From assembly GCA_963929915.1 (NCBI GenBank), contig CAWVJY010000003.1:24170-88169 (forward strand): a DNA stretch of 64,000 nt, given 5' to 3'. Every line of letters starts with the position of its first letter. Position 1 is the stretch's first letter. The notes under the pieces are model-generated. The model saw only the letters and a list, made by a program, of their open reading frames with translations, had not been told where the DNA came from and did no database searches. Made by a program: the position numbers and the translations under genes. Source of the stretch: CAG-273 sp963929915 (GTDB lineage Bacteria; Bacillota; Clostridia; TANB77; CAG-508). Positions 25,726 through 34,858 of this stretch are shown here, one piece after another.

Positions 25726-28176
25726 ATGACATATAAATTTACAAATCGTGCTGAAAAGGCACTAGAATTAGCAGCTGAGTTAGCAGCTGAATTTGGACAT
25801 AATTATATAGGTACAGAACATATTTTATATGGTTTAGTAAAAGAAGGTAGTGGTGTGGCAAGCCAAGTACTAAATTTACAAGAAGTAACCAGTGAAAAAG
25901 TGGCAGAAGCAATTGAAGTGCTAATTGGAAGAGGTGATCCAATAGAGGATGAAACTACCATTGGTTTTACTCCAAGAAGTAAAAGAGTAATTGAAAATGC
26001 TTTTATAGAAGCAAGGAAATTAGGTTCTGAGTTTATTGGAACAGAACATCTTTTAATTGGTATTATGCGTGAAGGAGATAGTGTCGCTGTTCGTATTATG
26101 ATGGATTTAAATGTAAATCCACAAAAGTTATATAATGAAATTTTAAAGGTAGTAAATGAAGAAGAAAGTGCAAACGGACCTGAAAAATCAAATAATTCTA
26201 AAGGAAGGGGAAGCTATAACCAAACTCCTACTTTAAACCAATTTGGAGGAGATTTAACCAAATGTGCTAGAGAAGGAAAGCTAGACCCTGTTATTGGTAG
26301 AAAAAAAGAAATTGAAAGGGTAATTGAAATTTTATCTAGAAGAACTAAAAACAATCCTTGTTTAATTGGTGAACCTGGTGTTGGTAAAACCGCAGTAGTA
26401 GAAGGCTTGGCAGAAAAAATTGTAGCAGAAGATGTTCCACAAATGCTTAAAAATAAAAGAGTGGTAAGTCTTGATATTGCTAGTATGGTAGCAGGAGCTA
26501 AATACCGTGGAGACTTTGAAGAAAGAATCAAAAAATGCTTAGAAGAAGTAAAAAAAGCAGGAGATGTTATTTTATTTATTGATGAGGTTCATACCATTGT
26601 AGGTGCAGGTTCTGCAGAAGGGGCTGTAGATGCAGCTAATATTCTAAAACCATTATTGGCAAGAGGTGAAGTTCAAGTAATTGGTGCAACTACTTTAAAT
26701 GAATATCGTAAATATATTGAAAAAGATAGTGCATTAGAAAGACGTTTTAGCCCAGTAACTGTTGGCGAACCAAGCCAAGAAGAAACTGTAGAAATTCTAA
26801 AAGGTATTAGAGATAAATATGAAGCACATCATAATGTAAAAATTACAGATGAAGCAATAAAAGCTTCTGTTGAATTATCTACAAGATATATTAATGATAG
26901 ATTTTTACCAGATAAAGCAATAGACTTAATTGATGAAGCAGCATCAAAGGTAAAAATGAGAACTTATACAGAACCAGATTCTTTGAAAAAATTAAGCGAC
27001 AAAATAGCACAACTAGATAAAGAAAAAGAAGATGCAATCCGTTCCCAAGACTTTGAAAAAGCAGCTTCTATTCGTGATAAAGAAAAAGCAGCTAAAGAAA
27101 AATTGGGCAAAGAAAAAGAAAAATGGGAAAGTAAAAATACAAAAAGTATTACTACTTTAACCGAAGAAGATATTGCAGAAGTTGTTTCTAGTTGGACTGG
27201 TGTACCTGTTCAAAAACTAACCCAAAGTGAAAACGAAAAATTAAAAAATCTAGAAGAAACTTTGCATAAAAGAGTAATTGGACAAAACGAAGCGGTAGAA
27301 GCAGTTGCAAAAGCAATTAGAAGAGGAAGAGTAGGTTTAAAAGATCCTAACCGTCCAATTGGTTCTTTCCTATTTCTAGGACCAACAGGTGTTGGTAAAA
27401 CAGAACTTTCTAAAGCTTTAGCAGAAAGCCTATTTGGCAACGAAAATGCTATGATTCGTATAGATATGTCTGAATATATGGAACCACACTCTGTTGCAAA
27501 ATTAATTGGTTCACCTCCAGGATATGTTGGTTTTGACGAAGGTGGTCAATTAACCGAAAAAATTAGAAGAAAACCATATTCTGTTATTCTATTTGATGAA
27601 ATAGAAAAAGCACATCCAGATGTTATGAACATGTTACTACAAATTCTAGATGATGGACGTTTAACGGATAGCCAAGGAAGAATGGTTAACTTTAAAAATA
27701 CAGTTGTTATTATGACATCTAACATTGGTGCTAGGTTAATTACAGATAAAAATACTTTAGGTTTTACCATTGCGAATAATCAAAAAGAAGAGACACAAAA
27801 AGAATATGAGGCTATCAAAAAAGACGTTATGGGAGAACTTAAAAAAGAATTTAGACCAGAATTTATTAACCGTATTGACGAAATTATTGTATTCCATAAA
27901 CTAAACGAAGAGGATATTAAACAAATTATTGATATTATGCTATCTCAAGTAACAAAACGTTTACAAGAACAAAATATGGAATTAACCATTGATGATAGCG
28001 TAAAAGAGCTAATTGCTAAAAAAGGAATTGATGTTAACTATGGAGCAAGACCTTTAAAAAGAGCAATACAAAACTTATTAGAAGATAAAATTGCAGAAGC
28101 TATTTTAGATGGTAAAATGAAACCGCATCAAAAAGCAGTAGCAAAAGTAGAAAATAATGAAATAATTATTTCGTAA
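25726..28176 (+). CDS. clpC: ATP-dependent Clp protease ATPase subunit ClpC
   Basis: A AAA+ unfoldase of about 816 residues. It has the N-domain repeats (TNRAEKALELAAELA, GTEHLLIGIMREG), AAA-1 with Walker A GEPGVGKTAVVEG, a middle domain with a UVR-like DAIRSQDFEKAASIRDKEK, and AAA-2 with Walker A GPTGVGKTELSKA. It unfolds arginine-phosphorylated proteins for ClpP. ATG 25726 (MTYKFTNRA) has GGAG 6 nt upstream; ATG 25723 is an alternative. A longer frame upstream only covers the repeat element. Confidence 0.97.
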   Translation: MTYKFTNRAEKALELAAELAAEFGHNYIGTEHILYGLVKEGSGVASQVLNLQEVTSEKVAEAIEVLIGRGDPIEDETTIGFTPRSKRVIENAFIEARKLGSEFIGTEHLLIGIMREGDSVAVRIMMDLNVNPQKLYNEILKVVNEEESANGPEKSNNSKGRGSYNQTPTLNQFGGDLTKCAREGKLDPVIGRKKEIERVIEILSRRTKNNPCLIGEPGVGKTAVVEGLAEKIVAEDVPQMLKNKRVVSLDIASMVAGAKYRGDFEERIKKCLEEVKKAGDVILFIDEVHTIVGAGSAEGAVDAANILKPLLARGEVQVIGATTLNEYRKYIEKDSALERRFSPVTVGEPSQEETVEILKGIRDKYEAHHNVKITDEAIKASVELSTRYINDRFLPDKAIDLIDEAASKVKMRTYTEPDSLKKLSDKIAQLDKEKEDAIRSQDFEKAASIRDKEKAAKEKLGKEKEKWESKNTKSITTLTEEDIAEVVSSWTGVPVQKLTQSENEKLKNLEETLHKRVIGQNEAVEAVAKAIRRGRVGLKDPNRPIGSFLFLGPTGVGKTELSKALAESLFGNENAMIRIDMSEYMEPHSVAKLIGSPPGYVGFDEGGQLTEKIRRKPYSVILFDEIEKAHPDVMNMLLQILDDGRLTDSQGRMVNFKNTVVIMTSNIGARLITDKNTLGFTIANNQKEETQKEYEAIKKDVMGELKKEFRPEFINRIDEIIVFHKLNEEDIKQIIDIMLSQVTKRLQEQNMELTIDDSVKELIAKKGIDVNYGARPLKRAIQNLLEDKIAEAILDGKMKPHQKAVAKVENNEIIIS

Positions 28177-28189
28177 TAGTAAACAATAA

Positions 28190-28329
28190 AAACCTTAGAA
28201 TTGTCTTTTTCGATTTTTAAAACCTTTCCCCTTTTGGACAGCTGTAACTCGGAATAAATTCCTCGAACAGCTGTCACAATGGTCGCCCACGCAAGGCCTT
28301 AAAAATCTTAAAAGACAATTCTAAGGTTT
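28190..28329. repeat. Palindromic element, copy C
   Basis: Core as in copies A and B. Outer arms start AAACCTTAGAATTGTC with the exact complement at the far end. The inner hairpin is GGAATAAATTCC within GACAGCTGT...ACAGCTGTC. It sits between convergent clpC and the CDF gene. Confidence 0.8.
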
Positions 28330-28358
28330 CATAAGACTTAATGTATATTAGTTAAAAA

Positions 28359-29217
28359 CTAAATTGGATTTACATGGACTATAGCTTTATAAATTTTATC
28401 TAATTTGGTCACATCTTTTTCTAAATTATCTGCTAATTTATGACTTTCAAAAGTAGTCATATTACCATCTACGTAAATGGTAAGAACTACTACATATTGA
28501 TAACCGACAGGAGTGGATGAGATTTCATCCACTTTTTTTATTTCTTTATAATGGTGTGCTATATCTAAAATAAGTTCTTCTGTTTTATCGTCTAGAGAAA
28601 TATCCATTAACACATTATAGCTCTCTATAAAAATCTTAACGCCAGTAATACAAATCCAAATAGAAATTCCAATACCAACTACTCCATCAAACCAGTAAAT
28701 ATTAGCTAATGTTAATAAAACAGAAATTAAAGTAAAGGTAGTTACAATGCAATCATTTCTATGGTCTTTTTGATTTGCTTCTAACAAGATATTAGTATAT
28801 TTTTTAGAAAGTTTACGAGTATAAAGAAAAAGAGTTAGCTTTACAATAATAGTAAGAATACAAACTAATACTAAAAACCAAGAAAAAACTAATTGGCTTC
28901 CTACAAGTAGACTTTGAAGAGAATCATAAAGTAGTTTAAAAGCAACCACAACCATAGAAATAGCAATAAACATAGAAAAAATATACTCTGCTTTTCCATG
29001 TCCAAAATTATGAGAATGGTCTTTCGGTTCACTGGCAATTTTATTACCAATAAAAGTCATTAAAGAAGCAAAAATATCACTTGCACTATTGGCAGCATCA
29101 GCAATCATAGCTTGGCTATGAAAGAAAAAGCCGAGCAACCCCCTTTATAATTAGCAAAAATAAATTGCCTAAAATACCAAATAATCCTGCTTTTTTTGTT
29201 TGTTCAAAACGATCCAT
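28359..29217 (-). CDS. Cation diffusion facilitator transporter, split by +1 shift at CGG
   Basis: Two frames join into one 285-residue CDF protein (Zn/Fe/Mn-proton antiporter). Codons 1-28 (start 29217) encode MDRFEQTKKAGLF...IIKGVA. The frame then meets CGG at 29133-29131 and a TAG five codons later. Skipping the C continues GFFFHSQAMIADAANSASD, the conserved TM1-TM2 segment with the DxxNSxSD metal site, followed by HNFGHGKAEYI and the cytoplasmic C-terminal domain. No other lesion is visible over 258 further codons. It is one of seven CGG sites with this behaviour, so it is annotated as a functional gene rather than a pseudogene. Confidence 0.8.
29131..29133 (-). other. CGG +1 frameshift site 1 (CDF transporter)
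   Basis: Context GCT CGG C. Zero frame reaches TAG after four codons; skipping C gives GGC (Gly) and the full protein. A GGGGG run lies six bases upstream. Confidence 0.75.
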
Positions 29218-29442
29218 ATGTTTTCATTCCTATCTTTTTACATAGAGATTTATAATTAGTATCTCCATTTAGATTATATTTTTTTATTGTTTTATTTTTT
29301 ATTGTTTTATTTTTTTATATTTATAATAATATTTATATTATATTTATTTCTTCTTATATTTATTTTTACATTTCTTGTTGCAACTAAATTTTATTATACC
29401 ATAATTTTATAAGCAATGTAGAAAAATATGAAAAGATTATAA

Positions 29443-29474
29443 AAAAGTTGGCATCGAATTTGATGCCAACTTTT
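29443..29474. terminator. Terminator after the 74-aa membrane protein gene
   Basis: AAAAGTTGGCATC and its perfect complement form a 13-bp stem with a 6-nt loop. It works for the minus-strand gene ending at 29484. Confidence 0.8.
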
Positions 29475-29483
29475 AGGAAGTAT

Positions 29484-29708
29484 TCAATGCACTAATATTT
29501 GAATGAAATTGTGGACTCCTAATAAAGAGAAAAGTGTTCCGGAGATAAATATGATTCCTAGAGGCTTATTAAACTTTCCTACAATAATCTGAGTCCGTTT
29601 ACATCCAAAAAACTTGCTTGGGGCCAATACGAAGAAAAAAATTAACAGGCTTAAAGCTTCCAAGAAAAGGATGAGTGCTGATGCTATACTTAAAATTGTC
29701 ATTACCAT
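29484..29708 (-). CDS. Small two-span membrane protein of unknown function
   Basis: The 74-residue product has hydrophobic spans at about residues 4-28 and 50-68 with a basic loop FGCKRTQIIVGKFNKP. TATAGGAGGG precedes the ATG. It uses codons rare elsewhere (CTC, CTG, GTC, TCC), ends in TGA, and contains an in-frame CGG at 29597-29595. A +1 shift there would stop five codons later. The atypical codon use suggests recent acquisition. Function unknown. Confidence 0.55.
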   Translation of the reverse strand: MVMTILSIASALILFLEALSLLIFFFVLAPSKFFGCKRTQIIVGKFNKPLGIIFISGTLFSLLGVHNFIQILVH

Positions 29709-29951
29709 GTTGAACCCTCCTATATAATAATATATATTTACATTATATCATATTTTATATCTTATTTCAAATGGAGTGGGGCAATTATTTACCAATTATT
29801 ACTCATTTCGTCAATTGAAAAGTTAAAAGCAATTTGTAAAATGGATTTCTGAAATAGAAAAAACTACAATTTATTGCATAAAAATTTTCTTGCACAAAAA
29901 CAACAACAATGTTATAATGAAGAAAAAATGAAGTCACAGGAGAAAAAATAA

Positions 29952-30296
29952 ATGGATTTTATGGGAATGATTTATCTACTACTATTTACAATTGCAATAT
30001 TAATAGGAACCGCTATTTTCCAAATTAGAATGGCAGGTATTAAAATTAAAGATTTTATTGGATTTATTCAAGCAAATGAAATGTTAGATAAATTATATAA
30101 ATTTTCAAAAAGATATAACCTAATGAGTCCACAAGAACAAATTATATTTCTATCAGAAGCAGAAAAAGTTTTTAAAGCATATGACAAAATTCCTTCTATT
30201 GTTTGGGAAGATGAGTATCGTAAATATTCAGAAGTTTTACAAGCATACCAAAATATTAGAGTGAATAGGTGGAGTGAAAAAAACAAGGAATCTTAA
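29952..30296 (+). CDS. Membrane-anchored protein of unknown function
   Basis: The 114-residue protein has an N-terminal transmembrane helix (about 4-25) followed by a soluble helical domain (FIGFIQANEMLDKLYKFSKR, MSPQEQIIFLSEAEKVFKAY). An AGGAG ribosome binding site precedes the ATG. It is monocistronic, followed by a terminator. Not recognised. Confidence 0.55.
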   Translation: MDFMGMIYLLLFTIAILIGTAIFQIRMAGIKIKDFIGFIQANEMLDKLYKFSKRYNLMSPQEQIIFLSEAEKVFKAYDKIPSIVWEDEYRKYSEVLQAYQNIRVNRWSEKNKES

Positions 30297-30368
30297 TAGA
30301 ATTGTAAAAGAAAAAGGTATAGAATTCTTTCTTACTTTTAAGATGAGCAACGTAAATGACATATTTTG

Positions 30369-30408
30369 AAACTATCAATAGACTTATAGGTGTATTGATA
30401 GTTTTTTT
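30369..30408 (+). terminator. Terminator after the 114-aa gene
   Basis: AAACTATCAATA pairs with TATTGATAGTTT and runs into TTTTTTT. Confidence 0.8.
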
Positions 30409-30579
30409 ACACATAAGAATTAGGTTGTTACAGTAAATAATTCTACATGTGCATAAGTTTTATCTGTATAAATAAAGCTAAAGTAAAGCATAATAACATT
30501 ATAAGAAATATAAGAAATAAACTAAAAGATGATAGCATATAATAGAAAAAAGAATCAATAGAAATTTAGGAGTGATAAA

Positions 30580-31710
30580 ATGAAAATATATTATTTTGAC
30601 CATGCAGCTACCACACCAGTAAGTAGAGAAGTTTTTGAAGAAATGCTTCCCTTTTTTACTTTGCAATATGGTAATGCTTCTTCTATGTATAGTATCGGAA
30701 GACAAGCTAAAAAAGCTATGGAACAAGCAAGAAGAAGAGTAGCAAATGCCATTGGCGCAAAGCCAAAAGAAATCTATTTTACTTCTTGTGGAAGTGAAAG
30801 TGATAACTTAGCCATTAAGGGAATTGCCTATGCAAATAAGCAAAAAGGAAATCATATTATTACTAGTAAAATTGAACATCCTGCAGTATTACATACTTGC
30901 CAAGTTTTAGAAAAACAGGGATTTGAAGTAACTTATTTAAATGTAGATAAAAATGGTATTATAGATTTAGAGCAACTAAATAATGCAATACGTCCAACTA
31001 CTATTTTAATTTCTATTATGTTTGCTAATAATGAAATAGGTACTATTCAGCCAATTGAAAGTATAGCAAAAATTGCTAGGAAACACCATATTATTTTTCA
31101 CACAGATGCAGTGCAAGCAATAGGAAATGTAAAAATAAATGTGGAACAAATGCAAATAGATGCTTTATCTATGTCTGGTCACAAATTTTATGCACCAAAA
31201 GGTGTAGGAGTTTTATATGTAAAAGAGGAAATTGAATTTGAAAAAATACAAGATGGTGGTCATCAAGAAAATAATAAGAGAGCAGGAACAGAAAATGTGG
31301 CAGAAATTGTAGGCTTAGGAAAGGCTATTGAAAGTATTTACCAGCAATTTGAAGAATATAATCAAAAGCTAATCACATTAAGAGATACTTATATTACACA
31401 AGTAGAAAAAGTAATACCAAATGCTAAACTCAATGGAGATAGAACAAAGCGTTTACCAGGAAATGCAAATTTTTCTTTTCCAAATAATGATGCACAAAAA
31501 TTGCTATTTTCTTTAGATGAAAAAGGAATTTGTGCTTCTGCAGGTTCTGCCTGTAGTACAGGAAGTTTAGAGCCTTCCCATGTGTTAACTGCAATTGGTT
31601 TACCTTCTAATTTGGCAAATGGAACCTTAAGAATAACTTTTGGAAAAGATAATACAATGGAGGATGTGAATTATCTAGTACAAAGTTTGAAAGAGATTGT
31701 GCAAAATTAG
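30580..31710 (+). CDS. Cysteine desulfurase (NifS/IscS class)
   Basis: A 376-residue PLP enzyme that transfers sulfur from cysteine to Fe-S cluster or tRNA thiolation pathways. It begins YYFDHAATTPVS, carries the PLP-lysine motif SMSGHKFYAPKGVG (about residue 205) and the catalytic Cys loop SAGSACSTGSLEPSHVL (about 325). A TTAGGAG ribosome binding site precedes the ATG. No iscU or mnmA is adjacent in this window. Confidence 0.93.
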   Translation: MKIYYFDHAATTPVSREVFEEMLPFFTLQYGNASSMYSIGRQAKKAMEQARRRVANAIGAKPKEIYFTSCGSESDNLAIKGIAYANKQKGNHIITSKIEHPAVLHTCQVLEKQGFEVTYLNVDKNGIIDLEQLNNAIRPTTILISIMFANNEIGTIQPIESIAKIARKHHIIFHTDAVQAIGNVKINVEQMQIDALSMSGHKFYAPKGVGVLYVKEEIEFEKIQDGGHQENNKRAGTENVAEIVGLGKAIESIYQQFEEYNQKLITLRDTYITQVEKVIPNAKLNGDRTKRLPGNANFSFPNNDAQKLLFSLDEKGICASAGSACSTGSLEPSHVLTAIGLPSNLANGTLRITFGKDNTMEDVNYLVQSLKEIVQN

Positions 31711-31840
31711 ATAAAATTGTTTTAAATATAGTCTGTAAAATTTTTAATTTTGTTTAAAAAGTCTATTTTTAGCTTTATTACTATAAAAATGATAGCATTT
31801 TCTATAAGTATAAAATATTTTTACACAAAAAGTAAAGAAA

Positions 31841-31880
31841 ATATCAAAAGACACTAGATTTTTCTAGTGTCTTTTGATAT
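31841..31880. terminator. Bidirectional terminator, 18-bp perfect stem
   Basis: ATATCAAAAGACACTAGA, a TTTT loop, then the exact complement. It separates convergent nifS-like and HTH genes. Confidence 0.8.
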
Positions 31881-31918
31881 AATAAATAAAACTTATTAGT
31901 TAATTTTTAAAATAAAAG

Positions 31919-32164
31919 CTACTTTTCTTTAGAATTACTTTTTTCTACATCTTTTTCTTTAGAATCTGGAATGTATTCTAAAAGATCAGATATTTCACAA
32001 TTAAACGCATGGCAAATTCGGTTTAATTGGTCAATATCTACTCTTTTAGTCTCCTCATAATACATTTTAGAAATGGTAGCAGGTCGAATTTTGGTAAGGT
32101 TTGATAAAGCTTTTTGTGTCATCTTATGTTTGCCAAGTAAATCAGATAATTTTATTTTAATCAT
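31919..32164 (-). CDS. XRE-family HTH transcriptional regulator
   Basis: The 81-residue protein is essentially a single Cro/C1-type helix-turn-helix domain (LSDLLGKHKMTQKALSNLTKIRPATISKMYYE..., residues 5-62) followed by an acidic/lysine tail. It is of the YozG/minimal type. AGAAAGG precedes the start. Target genes are unknown. Confidence 0.85.
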   Translation of the reverse strand: MIKIKLSDLLGKHKMTQKALSNLTKIRPATISKMYYEETKRVDIDQLNRICHAFNCEISDLLEYIPDSKEKDVEKSNSKEK

Positions 32165-32329
32165 GTATTACAACCTTTCTATTAAGAATTTTTGGTAAAT
32201 TTTGTCGGATTTTGTCTTGTGCTTGTATTTTACCATGAGATGTATTAAAATTACATATCATAGAACAAACATAACGACAGAAGTAATAAAAATACATATA
32301 AAGGTAATAGAAGAAAAGAGGCGTATTAA

Positions 32330-32563
32330 ATGAATTTTTACAGATTTTTCACAAAAGAAAATATATCTAAAAAAGGGGAAAAAAGAAATTGGAAAGAAAA
32401 GAATAAAAGATACTTAAGTCAATTACAAAGATTTTTAGATGCTACAGATCGCATTCAAGAAGAAGAATTAAGAAATCATATTATTGCACAAATGTTAAAA
32501 TGCGATTCAATTTTAACAGAACTTGCTGAAAACGAAATGGCACGAATTAGACAAAAAATGTAA
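32330..32563 (+). CDS. Small charged protein of unknown function
   Basis: The 77-residue product is basic at the N-terminus and helical after that (YLSQLQRFLDATDRIQEEEL, NEMARIRQKM). AAAGAGG lies upstream of the ATG. It is divergent from the XRE regulator and may be its target. Not recognised. Confidence 0.45.
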   Translation: MNFYRFFTKENISKKGEKRNWKEKNKRYLSQLQRFLDATDRIQEEELRNHIIAQMLKCDSILTELAENEMARIRQKM

Positions 32564-32715
32564 ATCCAGAATAAAGTTTTAATAAAAAAGTGAAAACATT
32601 GGAAATGAAAGTAAATAAAAATTTTAACAAAAAGTGAAAATATGGAAATGAAAGTAGAAAGTGTATAATTCAAAGAAAAACAGACATACTAATAAAAAAT
32701 AAAAATGAGGAAAAA

Positions 32716-33064
32716 ATGGTAAAAAAAATATTAGTAGGTCTTATAGCAGGTGTGATTAGCGGACTTTTTACGGCAGGTGGAGGACTTATTTTGGTGCCTG
32801 CTTTTTTATATACTTTAAAAATGGAGCCAAAACAAGCAAGAGCAACCTCTATTTTTTGCATTTTGCCAATGGTAGTAGTTACTGCATTTTTTTATGGAAG
32901 AAGTAACTATATTTATTGGAAAATTGGAATACTATGTGCATTAGGTGGAATTATTCGGAGGATTGTTAGGAGCAAAACTTTTAAATAAAGTACCAGATAA
33001 ATATTTAAAAATTATTTTTGCTGGATTTCTAATTTATGCTGGAGTTCATATGTTTTTGCCATAA
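32716..33064 (+). CDS. TSUP-family half-transporter 1, with +1 shift at CGG
   Basis: Sulfite exporter TauE/SafE (TSUP) half-protein of 115 residues after frame joining. The first frame (80 codons) encodes the conserved IAGVISGLFTAGGGLILVPA and ends ALGGII before CGG at 32956. Skipping the C continues GGLLGAKLLNKVPDKYLKII ... GVHMFLP to the stop at 33064. GGLLGAKL is the usual TSUP sequence at this point. Classical TSUP proteins are about twice this size; a second half follows immediately, so the two may form a heterodimer. Confidence 0.8.
32956..32958 (+). other. CGG +1 frameshift site 2 (TSUP half 1)
   Basis: Context ATT CGG A. Skipping C gives GGA (Gly) and restores GIIGGLLGAK. Confidence 0.75.
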
Positions 33065-33185
33065 AGCAATAACATAATTTATACCTTTGTAATAAGAAAA
33101 TATAAATATGTAGAATGCATATATTTCTGCAAGGAAAATATAAAAGATAAAATTCATTTTGAGCCAAAAAGGAATGAAGAAAAAA

Positions 33186-33579
33186 ATGTTGGAGATACTA
33201 ATAGGTTTTATTTCAGGAATTGTTAGTCGGAATAGGAATGGGAGGAGGAACTATTTTAATTCTTCTCCTTTCTCTTTTTATGAATTTAGATCAACACATT
33301 GCACAAGCTACGAATTTAGTATTTTTTATTCCAACTGCGATTGCTGCAATTATTGTTGGAATCAAAAATAAAAATATCCTTTGGAAACAAGCGATGCCTA
33401 TTGTAATTTCAGGTGTAATTGGAGCAGGCATTAGTGCTAACATTAGTAGCCATATGGAAGTAGGTATTTTAAGAAAACTATTTGGCACTTTTTTACTAGG
33501 AATTGCCATATATGAAATATATTCCTGGTACAAAATGTATATTAAAGAAAAAATAAGACATAATAACAATAATAAATAA
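33186..33579 (+). CDS. TSUP-family half-transporter 2, with +1 shift at CGG
   Basis: The second TSUP half, 130 residues after joining. Fourteen codons (MLEILIGFISGIVS) precede CGG at 33228. Skipping C continues GIGMGGGTILILLLSL, the TSUP glycine-rich motif, then HIAQATNLVFFIPTAIAAI and three further spans. The start is uncertain: ATG 33186 or 33174, both after AAAAAGGA. The zero frame drifts into Arg/Asn-rich nonsense, which confirms that the second frame is the real one. A paralogous pair, each carrying its own CGG site near a glycine motif, is notable. Confidence 0.8.
33228..33230 (+). other. CGG +1 frameshift site 3 (TSUP half 2)
   Basis: Context AGT CGG A. Skipping C gives GGA and restores SGIGMGGG. 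Confidence 0.75.
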
Positions 33580-33677
33580 AATACAGTGGTGTAGTAAATT
33601 ACAACATATACTAAAAACACTACTAAAAAGTAAGACTAGAAAGTAAAATTAAAAATTAAAAAGGAGGCTTATGAACT

Positions 33678-33818
33678 ATGAAATTTATTAAAGGTATGCT
33701 TATTGGAGGAATTGTAACAGCAGGTGTAGCAATGGTATATGCAGAAACTATGGGACAAAATAAAAAGAAGATGATGAAAAAAGGTAAACAATTTGCAAAA
33801 CGTATGGGTATTATGTAG
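33678..33818 (+). CDS. 46-residue membrane-anchored peptide (YtxH-like)
   Basis: The frame MKFIKGMLIGGIVTAGVAMV... runs to a lysine-rich tail ending FAKRMGIM. One transmembrane helix is followed by a basic tail, as in YtxH-like small proteins. AAGGAGG (33661-33667) is 10 nt from this ATG. An ATG at 33671 opens only a 6-codon frame. Confidence 0.6.
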   Translation: MKFIKGMLIGGIVTAGVAMVYAETMGQNKKKMMKKGKQFAKRMGIM

Positions 33819-33840
33819 TTTTTTAACATATCGTATAAAA

Positions 33841-33883
33841 CAATAAACAAGAGGGTGTCCTGAAATAGGAACCCTCTTATTGC
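33841..33883. terminator. Terminator-like hairpin between convergent genes
   Basis: AAGAGGGT pairs with ACCCTCTT, with an inner TCCT/AGGA stem. CAATAA and TTATTG extend the base of the stem. Confidence 0.55.
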
Positions 33884-33921
33884 TTTTAATATTTCTTTCT
33901 ATTTTAGAAAAATTAAATAGC

Positions 33922-34443
33922 TTATCTGCAAGGTCTATCGCAATGTTTGTCGTCACAAGGCTTTTCACAATGCTTATCATCACAAGGTCTTTCACAGTGT
34001 TTGTCACAATGCTTATCATCACATGGTTTATTGCAGTGTTTATCATCACATGTTTTTTCACATGGAGGGCAATCAAGTTCAATACCCTTTAAGCATTTGC
34101 CTTCACGTTTACAAGTAGTACATACTTTGCAATGTTTTACTCTATCAACCCATACATCAATTTCATATAAACGGTTAGCACATAAAGGTCCAAAAACGAA
34201 CTCGCCTTCCTTATCTGTAAAGGTATGAGAAACAGGTCTTCTTTCCTCTTCTCCACATTCGCAAACAACCTCTACTAATTTAACAACTGCATCTGCAACA
34301 GGATCTCCATAGCAATCTTTAATTACTCCATAAATAACAGATCTGTTATCTTCTGGTAAAGTAATGTTTAAATCAAATTGTTTTCCTGTAGCCATAATGC
34401 CGTCTACATCTAAAACTGGGCATACACATTTTTCGTATTCCAT
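33922..34443 (-). CDS. Carboxypeptidase-regulatory-like domain protein with Cys/His/Asp repeats
   Basis: The 173-residue protein has an N-terminal prealbumin-like beta domain (about 30-100: VIYGVIKDCYGDPVADAVV, then FTDKEGEFVFGPL), a Cys-rich linker (KVCTTCKREGKCLKGIELDCPPC), and a tail of about six CDDKHC-type repeats. The tail could bind many metal ions or be oxidatively cross-linked. Such proteins occur in clostridial spore coats and exosporia, but that localisation is a guess here. The repeats make expansion and contraction likely. The upstream ribosome binding site is GAAAGGAATG. Confidence 0.65.
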   Translation of the reverse strand: MEYEKCVCPVLDVDGIMATGKQFDLNITLPEDNRSVIYGVIKDCYGDPVADAVVKLVEVVCECGEEERRPVSHTFTDKEGEFVFGPLCANRLYEIDVWVDRVKHCKVCTTCKREGKCLKGIELDCPPCEKTCDDKHCNKPCDDKHCDKHCERPCDDKHCEKPCDDKHCDRPCR

Positions 34444-34525
34444 TCTTCTATCATTCCTTTCTATTTATTATAATATATTGTATGCAAAATTCGACAAATT
34501 GTGACTTGAGTTATTATCAATTGTA

Positions 34526-34706
34526 GTTCAAACTATATATATTACAACGTTTGACCTTGGTGTCGCAATTTCCTACATGCACAAGAAAATCTGCGATTTT
34601 CTGCGCATACTAGTATGAAAATTGCTCCAATTCGCACTACGTGGCAAAAGCCACTCCGTTTGGTCGCTTACGCGGTCTGCACTTTTGTAATATATATAGT
34701 TTGAAC
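34526..34706. repeat. Palindromic element, copy D (distinct core)
   Basis: A 181-bp element with a perfect 22-bp outer stem (starts GTTCAAACTATATATATTAC) and internal hairpins (GAAAATC...GATTTTC, AGTGGCTTTTGCCACT-like). The segment GGTCGCTTACGCGGTC resembles GGTCGCCCACGCAAGG of copy C. Together with AT-rich sequence it fills the gap between 34444 and 34858; I see no ORF there. Confidence 0.65.
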
Positions 34707-34858
34707 ATAAAAAAATAAAAACTCTGGTAAATTTCCAATAAGTGAAGTATAATAATAGAGCAAATAAAGAATAATGAGCAAAAGATAAGAATAAATGTAA
34801 ATAAAGTCAGCAAGATACATGAAACTAAAAAATAAAAAGAAAAGGAAATTGAAAGAAA

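Noticed and set aside
16713..28329. Palindromic elements A-C as simple transcription terminators
   Set aside because: They are far longer than needed, contain a conserved asymmetric core and inner hairpins, and lack T tracts at the stem ends.
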